Source of the DNA: Deltaproteobacteria bacterium
Lineage (GTDB): Bacteria; Desulfobacterota; Desulfobacteria; Desulfobacterales; Desulfatirhabdiaceae
Direction of reading: 5' to 3'
Length of the DNA: 5,254 bases
Assembly (NCBI GenBank): GCA_026388755.1
Contig: JAPLJE010000485.1
Coordinates: 1-5,254 of the forward strand
Below, in pieces: positions 1 through 5,254 of this stretch. The position numbers and the translations under genes were made by a program. Positions within the stretch are counted from its first letter, which is position 1. Each line of letters opens with the position of its first letter. The notes below the pieces were generated by a model. The model saw nothing but the letters and a program-made list of their open reading frames with translations, did not search any database and was not told where the DNA came from.

Positions 1-1829
1 TAAAACTTGATTTTCTTGTATCCCACCACTTTGCGCGACACCTGCACCTCGCCGTGTTCCACAATGATGCCGCCCTTCATCTTCTTGCTGAAGTCATCCA
101 TGACGCGCACGTTGGTGTAGGTCATGGCATCCGTATAATAATCGACATCCACCTTTCTGACGTATGCCTTCTTGCGCTCAAGATCGAGCTTATCCACGTG
201 GTACTGCTGGGATTCCACCATATAGATGGCATCGTCGTGGACCGTGGTGAACGCGCTGTCCCAGTCCACCTCGGCGATCACCTTGTGATTGGCCGTATCT
301 GTCGTGTCCACGACCACCACATTCTCCGGATTTATACTTCTTAAGCTCACTTCGTCCGCCGGGTAGCTATCGGCTGCCCAATGCCAGCGCTGATCCACCC
401 GGTGAAGCACGCCCTTGTCTTCCAGATAGGTCAGGAGTTCCATGAGGTCCTCCTTGCCGAACCGTTCACCTTCCTCGAAAGGCAGCTCAAAGGCGGCGCT
501 CTTGATGTGGTGCAGCAGGATGATGAGATTATCCGGGTTCACGCGGCAGTGCTCGGGCGATCGGGTGAAGAAATAATCCGGATTCTGAACGATGAACTGG
601 TCCATGGGGTTGCTCTTGGCAATCAGGATGGCCAGACTCCGGCCAGCCCTGCGGCCGGCCCTGCCTGCCTGTTGCCAGGCACTGGCGATGGAGCCGGGGT
701 AGCCCGCCATGATGCATGCTTCCATGTCGCCGATGTCGATGCCCAGTTCCAGGGCATTGGTGCTCACCACGCCCATGACGCTGCGATCCCTCAGACCCTT
801 TTCGATATCCCGCCTGAGCATGGGCAGGTAGCCTCCCCGGTAGCCGGTCACATAGTGGTCATTCGCGGGAATCTTCGAGCGGAAAACATCCTTGAGGTAC
901 TTGGTGAGCACCTCCACGTTGAGCCTGCTCGTGGTAAATACGATCGTCTGAATCTTGTTAGCGATGAGTTTGCTTGCGATTTTGCGCGCAGGGGTGAGTG
1001 CCGATTGGCGGATGCCGAGCTCACGGTTGATGATGGGCGGGTTGTAGAGAATGAAGGTCTTTTCAGCCCTGGGCGCCCCGCTCTCATCGATAAGGGCCAC
1101 CTCCCGCTCCAGCAGGTTCTCCGCATGCGATTTGGGGTTGGCCACCGTGGCCGAGCAGCAGATAAACACCGGGTCCTGCCCATAGAAGCGGCAGACCCTT
1201 TTCAACCGGCGGAACGCATTTGTCACATGGCTGCCGAACACGCCCCGGTAAATGTGCAGCTCATCCACCACCACATATTTCAGGTTGGCAAACAGCTTCT
1301 GCCACTTGGTGTGGTGGGGCAGGATACCGGTATGCAGCATGTCGGGATTGGTCACCACGACATGGCCCTGCTTGCGGATGGCCTGCCTGGCATCATCGGG
1401 CGTATCACCATCATAGGTAAAGGTCTTTATGTCGGCCTTGAGATCGCCGATGAGGCCATGCACCTCATTCATCTGATCATTGGCAAGGGCCTTGGTGGGG
1501 AAGAGATATAAGGCACGTGTCTCCGGCTCATCCAGTATCCTCTGGAGAACGGGCAGATTGTAACACAACGTCTTGCCGCTGGCCGTAGGCGTCACCAGCA
1601 CCACGTCCTTACCCTGGCGAATGAGCTCAACGGCATGGGCCTGATGGCTATAGAGCTGCGATATACCGCGATTGTCCAGAACTGCATGCAGGTTGGGGCC
1701 CACCCATTTCGGGTATGGGGCAAAACTGCCGGCAGATGCGGGGATGTGCGTAATTGAGGTTGCGTTTTCCCGAAAGCGCCGGCTGCCTTCTGTGCGTGCC
1801 AACCATTCTGCAAGACTCAAGTTCGCCAT
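1..1829 (-). CDS. DEAD/DEAH-box DNA helicase, YprA/MrfA (DUF1998) type, 3'-truncated by window edge
   Basis: The frame is open for 609 codons from the ATG at 1829 to the left edge without a stop. Reading it shows the superfamily 2 helicase motifs in order: a Q-motif-like LYSHQ before residue 70, motif I TPTASGKT (80-87), motif II DELH (189-192) followed by the family-typical IYRGVFGSHV, motif III SAT (226-228), motif V STNALELGID (356-365) and motif VI QQAGRAGR (386-393). A winged-helix-like stretch follows at about 430-500. Members of this family are about 750 residues or more and end in a zinc-binding DUF1998 domain, which would lie outside the window. Bacillus MrfA works with the exonuclease MrfB in repair of mitomycin-type DNA damage; a cytoplasmic repair role here is inferred from the family, and no MrfB-like gene is visible. 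The start is supported by a GAGG Shine-Dalgarno eight bases upstream. It lies 79 bases after the modF-like gene on the same strand, so the two are probably cotranscribed. A related Lhr-like or Hrq1-like helicase is the main alternative. Confidence 0.93.
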   Translation of the reverse strand, partial: MANLSLAEWLARTEGSRRFRENATSITHIPASAGSFAPYPKWVGPNLHAVLDNRGISQLYSHQAHAVELIRQGKDVVLVTPTASGKTLCYNLPVLQRILDEPETRALYLFPTKALANDQMNEVHGLIGDLKADIKTFTYDGDTPDDARQAIRKQGHVVVTNPDMLHTGILPHHTKWQKLFANLKYVVVDELHIYRGVFGSHVTNAFRRLKRVCRFYGQDPVFICCSATVANPKSHAENLLEREVALIDESGAPRAEKTFILYNPPIINRELGIRQSALTPARKIASKLIANKIQTIVFTTSRLNVEVLTKYLKDVFRSKIPANDHYVTGYRGGYLPMLRRDIEKGLRDRSVMGVVSTNALELGIDIGDMEACIMAGYPGSIASAWQQAGRAGRRAGRSLAILIAKSNPMDQFIVQNPDYFFTRSPEHCRVNPDNLIILLHHIKSAAFELPFEEGERFGKEDLMELLTYLEDKGVLHRVDQRWHWAADSYPADEVSLRSINPENVVVVDTTDTANHKVIAEVDWDSAFTTVHDDAIYMVESQQYHVDKLDLERKKAYVRKVDVDYYTDAMTYTNVRVMDDFSKKMKGGIIVEHGEVQVSRKVVGYKKIKF

Positions 1830-1908
1830 ATCTCTGACCTCAGGGGAAAAATTGGAGTTTCCTTTTTTACTTCCTGACATATCTCAGAAAGCGTCTTGCA
1901 TGTCAAAT

Positions 1909-3399
1909 TTATATCTTCTGCTTTATGACCCGATACCCTCCGGTCTCTCTGGGGACAAATTCGATTCTGTGGGTGATGCAATCGAGCCGGTCCCTTTGGT
2001 GCGTTACATAGATAATACTGGTATCCGTGTTTTTCCCCAAGTCGTCGATCAGATCCAGAAGCATTCGCCGGTTGGCATAGTCAAGCCCCTCAAAGGGCTC
2101 ATCCAGAATCAGCATGGCCGGAGATTTAACCATGGCCCGAACGATGAGGACCATGCGCTGTTCTCCATAGGACAGGCGGGCAAAGGCGCGCTCCCCATAT
2201 TCTTCCATCCCGACTCGCCGCAACCACTGCCCGGCGATTCGCCGCTGCACTTCAGTGGCGTTTCGGAAAAGACCGACCGAATCGAAAAATCCGGACAGGA
2301 CAACCTGAAATGCGGTAATCGGCGCCCCTGTTCCCTGGTACCGGATCTGAAATTCCGATGAAATCAGACCGATCTTCTGCTTGATATCCCAGATGCTTTC
2401 CCCTGTTCCCCGTCTTTTGCCGAATAAATAGATCTCGTTCGCATAGGCCTGCGGCTCATCCGCCGTGATCAATCGGATCAATGTGGACTTTCCGGCGCCG
2501 TTGGGTCCCACGATATACCAGTTTTCCCCCTTGTTTACCTGCCAGTCAATGTGATCCAGGATAGGGGTCCGCCCATGGCTAACGCTCACATCCGTCATCC
2601 GGATCAAGGTTGGGGAGGCATCGTCAAAAACCGTGCCGGCAGGCATTCTGATCTCGTCCATAATTTGAGCCGGAGGACTCTTGATGGGGTAGAGGTCCGT
2701 GGTGAGTTGCTTTTCGCGAAGAATTTCGGCCGGACCTTTCCTGAAGATCGTGCCGTTTTTTAAGCACAGCGCATGGGTAATACGGGCCGGGATTTCTTCA
2801 AACCGGTGCGTCACCAGGATCACTTGAATGCCGGATGCCATCAAATGATCGGTTAACTGAATCAATGAACGGGCCGATTTTGGGTCCAATCCATCATAGG
2901 GCTCGTCCAGGATGAGCAATTCAGGCCGTGTAATCAAGGCATCGGCGATCAATAATTTCCGCATTTCGCCGGTGGAAAGCCGCCTGATTTCCCTGTTTAA
3001 AATGCTGCTGATGTCAAGCAAAGAGATGACTTCCCGAACCCTGTCCGGATTGCCGATTGCCTCGGCCGAAGCCCGCAGGAGGCTTAACGGGGTAACAAGG
3101 CCTTCATTCAGGCGGCCACTGAAATATCTGGCATGGTCTTTTTCCGCTTCCTTGTGGATCAGGGCCGAATGCAGGTCAAAGGAGACATAATTTGTATGTT
3201 CACGCAATCCCGCTGCAATGAAAAAATCGCCCCGATAGTACAGTTTGCCGAGAATGATATTCAAAAGTGAGGTCTTGCCGGCCCCGTTGGGACCGACAAT
3301 AACCCAGTTCTGACGGGGTTCAATCGCCCAGGAAATATCCTTGAGCACGCTTTTTCCGCGAACGATTGTATCCAGTTTGTTGAAGACAATGAGTGACAT
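1909..3399 (-). CDS. modF: ModF/PhrA-type twin ATP-binding cassette protein
   Basis: This 496-residue protein has two complete ABC ATPase cassettes and no membrane segments. Cassette 1 has Walker A GPNGAGKT (36-43), signature LSTGE (141-145), Walker B LLILDE (161-166) and switch histidine H198. Cassette 2 has GPNGAGKS (298-305), LSYGEQ (409-414), LILDE (430-434) and H467. Length and many stretches match my memory of E. coli ModF (490 residues, formerly called photorepair protein PhrA): LSTGE-RK, LFG-RRG-GE-IWDIK, LSG-FDS-G and the ending ITHR-EFVP. E. coli modF sits beside the molybdate genes, but its exact role is unsettled. No modA, modB or modC is present here, so a molybdenum role is not supported by context. 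The ATG has only a weak GGAAAG upstream. The gene is followed after 79 bases by the helicase on the same strand, suggesting an operon. Both ATP sites look intact, so it is probably active as a soluble or membrane-associated ATPase. Confidence 0.9.
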   Translation of the reverse strand: MSLIVFNKLDTIVRGKSVLKDISWAIEPRQNWVIVGPNGAGKTSLLNIILGKLYYRGDFFIAAGLREHTNYVSFDLHSALIHKEAEKDHARYFSGRLNEGLVTPLSLLRASAEAIGNPDRVREVISLLDISSILNREIRRLSTGEMRKLLIADALITRPELLILDEPYDGLDPKSARSLIQLTDHLMASGIQVILVTHRFEEIPARITHALCLKNGTIFRKGPAEILREKQLTTDLYPIKSPPAQIMDEIRMPAGTVFDDASPTLIRMTDVSVSHGRTPILDHIDWQVNKGENWYIVGPNGAGKSTLIRLITADEPQAYANEIYLFGKRRGTGESIWDIKQKIGLISSEFQIRYQGTGAPITAFQVVLSGFFDSVGLFRNATEVQRRIAGQWLRRVGMEEYGERAFARLSYGEQRMVLIVRAMVKSPAMLILDEPFEGLDYANRRMLLDLIDDLGKNTDTSIIYVTHQRDRLDCITHRIEFVPRETGGYRVIKQKI

Positions 3400-3495
3400 T
3401 TAAAGACACTTTCCGGGTAACTATTCAACGAGGCACGATTTCTCAACGAATGGCATGTTCTGCCGTCTTATTCATAATGGGTCCACAAAGGATTT

Positions 3496-3681
3496 TCCCT
3501 ACGTTCCTATTTTCCCTATAATCATGGCACCGTAGAGAAGATGCTGTCACTGAAGCTCAGGGTGTTGCCCTTTACGGGGAATTCAGCGATCATCACCTGT
3601 GCAGGCACATTCTCAAACATTATCGGAAGGCCGTTGGCAATAAAGAAATTCTGGGAATCCATACCCGTCCCTATATTCCTA
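3496..3681. repeat. Imperfect 14-base direct repeats flanking the 46-codon ORF
   Basis: TCCCTACGTTCCTA at 3496-3509 and TCCCTATATTCCTA at 3668-3681 (plus strand) agree at 12 of 14 positions and have the same orientation. They enclose 158 bases that contain the whole 46-codon frame. Next to the left copy, a ten-base unit ATTTTCCCTA occurs twice, at 3492-3501 and 3509-3518, 17 bases apart. The function is unknown. They may be traces of an insertion or deletion event, protein-binding sites, or chance in a low-complexity stretch. Confidence 0.4.
3522..3662 (-). CDS. 46-codon hypothetical ORF between selenoprotein gene and modF
   Basis: An ATG at 3662 opens a 46-residue frame ending at TGA 3524-3522. 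The protein starts MDSQNFFIANGLP, continues with a hydrophobic, strand-like central part (MIAEFPVKG) and ends FSTVP. I do not recognise it. The composition looks protein-like: no rare-codon clusters, mixed hydrophobic and polar residues, and a plausible folded core. The support is weak. The frame is short, and the upstream AGGGACGGG is only a loose ribosome binding site. It lies 25 bases after the stop of the selenoprotein gene, so it could be the next cistron. It is bracketed by a degenerate 14-base direct repeat, so it could instead be a remnant of a larger gene or a small inserted cassette. The overlapping plus-strand frame at 3541-3765 looks like an antisense shadow. Confidence 0.3.
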   Translation of the reverse strand: MDSQNFFIANGLPIMFENVPAQVMIAEFPVKGNTLSFSDSIFSTVP

Positions 3682-3687
3682 TGCTGT

Positions 3688-3981
3688 TTATTTCTTCTTT
3701 TGACCTTTTTCCGTTTGAAACCTCTTATGCACCTCTCGGAATTGTGCCCTGACGCGACCTCCTGAGACCGCCATTACGACCGCTTGAATAACTCCTATTT
3801 CTTCCTCAGTAATGCCTTTTTCCTCGGCCACGCCGAGAAAGTGCTCCGTTCAAGGATAGCAACCGACCGCCATCGATGAAGCTAAATACAGCATTATTGT
3901 CGTTTTTGGATCAATAATATCGTTGTTTTGAACTGCCTTTGAAAACTCGTCATATTTTCTGCCCAGCTCATTAGAAAGCAT
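3688..3981 (-). CDS. AhpD/CMD-like redox selenoprotein with CxxU motif (UGA read as selenocysteine)
   Basis: A standard translation stops at TGA 3852-3850, but the same frame continues to TAA 3690-3688. Reading the TGA as selenocysteine gives 97 residues with U44. The core is AVGCYPU followed by TEHFLGVA, the helix-turn redox site of the AhpD/carboxymuconolactone decarboxylase family, where the usual form is CxxC with a nearby histidine. Here C41 and U44 form CxxU and H47 follows. The part after it (EEKGITEEEIGVIQAVVMAVSGGR) is typical of the family's second helix pair, and about 100 residues is the usual size of a minimal CMD domain. Family knowledge suggests a cytosolic peroxidase-linked or disulfide oxidoreductase; the substrate is unknown. 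The ATG is preceded by GAGGAG with six-base spacing, and no in-frame ATG lies between it and the upstream TAG at 4014. A SECIS-like hairpin follows the UGA. The alternative is a Cys-to-stop nonsense mutation; the motif position and hairpin make that less likely. Confidence 0.82.
3820..3852 (-). promoter_or_regulatory. Bacterial SECIS-like hairpin with its UGA codon
   Basis: After the UGA (3852-3850) and nine unpaired bases, 3840-3832 (UUUCUCGGC) pairs with 3828-3820 (GCCGAGGAA), leaving the loop GUG at 3831-3829. All nine pairs form, with one U-G wobble. The loop begins 19 bases after the UGA and starts with G, and GU is present in the loop. Bacterial SECIS elements, recognised by SelB with Sec-tRNA, lie inside the coding region just after UGA with a short stem and a G early in the apical loop, so position and form fit. 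No thermodynamic folding was run. Confidence 0.7.
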
Positions 3982-3987
3982 TTCATA

Positions 3988-3993
3988 CTCCTC
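3988..3993 (-). promoter_or_regulatory. Ribosome binding site GAGGAG of the selenoprotein gene
   Basis: GAGGAG reads on the minus strand six bases before the ATG at 3981. It fixes the start at that ATG and shows the frame that contains the UGA is meant to be translated. The overlapping ATG at 3986 lies too close to the site and opens the wrong frame. Confidence 0.75.
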
Positions 3994-4087
3994 ATAGAAT
4001 TTGTCATTGTACTATTGCAGACGTATAACGCTGGCGGTGAGGCGCGCCCAAAAGCCGGAGCGACGGAAGAGCGCAGGCCACCCTCCT

Positions 4088-5070
4088 CTACTTCGTCAGC
4101 CCATCGAGGAACTCCTTGATCTGAGCACTGATGAACACGTACTCCACGCTCTTCTCGTCTCTTGGGGCGCCGCCCATGTGGCCGGCAATGGATGGAATCT
4201 CTCGGTACGTTGCCTGCTTGATGCCATCGGAGAGGAGACGGGCCAGGCGGGGAGGCACCAACCGGTCGCTTACACTCGGCATGATCAGCGCCTTCGACGT
4301 AATCTTGCTGAGCGCCAGGTCGAGGTTCCCGGCGAACGGCCTCGCTACGTCGTGGTTGCGGGAAGCAAGGTAGCGGTACATCCAGCTCGTCGCGTCCCAG
4401 TTCGAAAAGCCCTCCCCGGGCGCACTCAGTGCCTTCTCATACTCCTCCTGTGTCTTGAGCATCGCCAGCCACTCGTCGCTCCAGATCCACGGGAAAAATA
4501 CCATCCCGGCCCGTTTAAGGCCATCGGTCGGATTCTGGGTGTAACGCCCGCCGTTCCAGTTGGGGTCGAGCTGCATGACTGCTACCATCGTGTCGATGAC
4601 CGGCGCTAAGACCGGGTTGAAGCTCCCCGATGGCACGATCAGCAGGAGCCCCTTGGAGAAGCCGGGATACTGGATCCCCCACTCCACAGCCTGGAAGGAA
4701 CCCATCGAGGGGCCGGGAACTCGATACCGAGCCCGTCTTTCGGCGATGACGAGTTGCCGCCGCCGATGGCGTCGACGGCGACGACGAAATACCTGTCGGT
4801 GTCGAGGGCTTTGCCCGGCCCGATGAAGACGTTGTAGCTGTTCCGGTTGCCCCCGGATCCGTGGGTGACGAGGATGGCGTTGCTCTTCACCTGATTGAGC
4901 GTCCCGTGCGTGACGTAGCCAACCTTCATGTTCTGCAGCTTCGCACCGCTCTCGAATGTGAACTCGGGGATCACGTGGACCCCCTCCTGCGCTGCGGCGG
5001 TGACTCCCCCGCTCCAAGCGAGCAGTACAACAGTCAATATTTCGAGCACAACCTTCCGAACATTGCGCAT
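4088..5070 (-). pseudogene. Exported MetX-like alpha/beta hydrolase, disrupted by internal deletion and frameshift
   Basis: The N-terminal part, from ATG 5070 to about 4714, begins with a signal peptide: MRNVRK, a hydrophobic core at residues 7-19 and a likely cut after TAAA (27). It continues with an alpha/beta-hydrolase start: a GYVTHGTLN strand, HGSGGN (70-75) and the AVDAIGGGNSSSPKDGLG stretch typical of homoserine O-acetyltransferase relatives. After GIEFP the frame is lost. From about 4717 to TAG 4090-4088 another frame gives the nucleophile elbow GPSMGS (Ser codon 4708-4706) and FQAVEWGIQYP. It then gives the catalytic Asp (codon 4267-4265, in SVSDRLVPP) and His (codon 4180-4178, in IAGHMGG). 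Family members have roughly 25 more residues between these parts, so a deletion of 3n+1 bases is inferred. The triad survives but no continuous protein can be made. The start has a perfect AGGAGG at 5083-5078. MetX itself is cytoplasmic, so an exported esterase or acyltransferase relative is more likely than methionine synthesis. An assembly or sequencing error is possible. Confidence 0.8.
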
Positions 5071-5077
5071 GATCGGT

Positions 5078-5083
5078 CCTCCT
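5078..5083 (-). promoter_or_regulatory. Ribosome binding site AGGAGG of the hydrolase gene
   Basis: AGGAGG lies seven bases before the ATG at 5070 on the minus strand. It selects that ATG, which also gives the clean signal peptide, over the out-of-frame ATG at 5104. Confidence 0.7.
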
Positions 5084-5124
5084 CTGGATACTGGGTTCGA
5101 TCACTACCCAGTTGGCCTAATTTG

Positions 5125-5152
5125 AAAATCACCGGTTAAGCCGGTGCATTTT
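5125..5152. terminator. Hairpin resembling a bidirectional intrinsic terminator
   Basis: CACCGG (5130-5135) and CCGGTG (5141-5146) pair around the loop TTAAG. The flanking AAAAT (5125-5129) and ATTTT (5148-5152) extend the stem with one bulged C at 5147. A GC-rich stem flanked by A and T runs on both strands is the form of a bidirectional Rho-independent terminator. It would end a minus-strand gene coming from beyond the right edge, or act in the hydrolase leader if the promoter at 5170-5197 is used. The T run is short, so strength is uncertain. Confidence 0.5.
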
Positions 5153-5169
5153 ACTTGTTGATATTTGCC

Positions 5170-5197
5170 ATTATCGCGCTTTATGGTTTTTTTTCAA
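5170..5197 (-). promoter_or_regulatory. Candidate sigma70 promoter upstream of the hydrolase
   Basis: On the minus strand TTGAAA (5197-5192) and GATAAT (5175-5170) are separated by 16 bases, close to the sigma70 consensus (five of six matches in the -10). The DNA here is very AT-rich, which raises the chance of false hits. Transcription would begin near 5163 and pass through the hairpin at 5152-5125 before the hydrolase start. Confidence 0.35.
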
Positions 5198-5254
5198 TTA
5201 ACTTTTTTTACTTTTCCGGACAAATGCTTATTTTCTCCAGTATCTTTACACGAC
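5198..5254. other. AT-rich intergenic DNA to the right edge
   Basis: This stretch has runs of T and A and no reading frame or hairpin that I can support. It probably belongs to the spacer between the hydrolase and the next gene beyond the window. Confidence 0.5.

Noticed and set aside
381..1511. Long plus-strand open frame of 376 codons
   Set aside because: It is antisense to the helicase, whose conserved motifs I through VI read continuously on the minus strand. The plus-strand product has no recognisable domain.
1875..1906. Inverted repeat TGACAT/ATGTCA between modF and the helicase, as a terminator
   Set aside because: The stem is only six AT-rich pairs with a loop of about 19 bases and no T run on the transcribed strand.
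1672..2361. Plus-strand open frame of 229 codons
   Set aside because: It overlaps the end of the ModF-like gene and the start of the helicase on the opposite strand and resembles no known protein.
3400..3475. Promoter for modF in the spacer before 3399
   Set aside because: TTGAGA-like and TAGTTA-like strings exist but their match and spacing are too weak to call.
3541..3765. Plus-strand 74-codon frame with a hydrophobic stretch
   Set aside because: It runs antisense through the 46-codon frame and the end of the selenoprotein gene, has no good ribosome binding site, and its hydrophobic part is the complement of lysine/glutamate-rich codons.
3850..3852. Nonsense mutation making the CMD-like gene a simple pseudogene
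   Set aside because: The stop lies exactly at the catalytic Cys position, a SECIS-like stem follows at the right distance, and no other damage is seen. Sec fits better, though the host's sel genes cannot be checked here.
4001..4609. Plus-strand 202-codon frame
   Set aside because: It is a shadow of the GC-rich hydrolase, whose triad residues are clear on the minus strand.

Overview
The window holds four genes and one doubtful small reading frame, all on the minus strand, so the transcription order runs from high to low coordinates. It begins with a broken exported alpha/beta hydrolase (5070-4088). Next is a short AhpD/carboxymuconolactone-decarboxylase-like gene with an in-frame UGA (3981-3688), then an unrecognised 46-codon frame (3662-3522), then a ModF-type twin-cassette ATPase (3399-1909). 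The last gene is a large DEAD/DEAH helicase of the YprA/MrfA (DUF1998) type, which starts at 1829 and runs off the left edge. No rRNA, tRNA, CRISPR array or recognisable insertion sequence was seen.

The most interesting object is the gene at 3981-3688. It looks broken because a TGA sits at codon 44. That TGA falls exactly where the second cysteine of the family's redox CxxC motif belongs, giving C-Y-P-U. A nine-pair stem with a GUG loop starts ten bases after the TGA, which is where a bacterial SECIS element should lie. The frame stays open and family-like for 53 codons on the far side, and a strong GAGGAG ribosome binding site precedes the ATG. I read it as a selenoprotein, a CxxU thiol/selenol oxidoreductase, and not as a pseudogene.

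The hydrolase upstream is truly damaged. A signal peptide and N-terminal half resembling homoserine O-acetyltransferase lie in one frame. The GPSMGS nucleophile elbow and the rest of the catalytic domain lie in another. About 25 expected residues are missing at the join. It is GC-rich compared with the AT-richer DNA on both sides. A sigma70-like promoter and a terminator-like hairpin lie upstream of it.

The modF-like and helicase genes are 79 bases apart, co-directional and probably cotranscribed. One would act in ATP-driven handling of an unknown substrate, the other in DNA repair. An anaerobic, selenocysteine-using bacterium such as a member of the former Deltaproteobacteria (Desulfobacterota) fits the selenoprotein and the mixed GC content, but this taxonomic guess is weak. 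It rests on general knowledge of which lineages use such selenoproteins.
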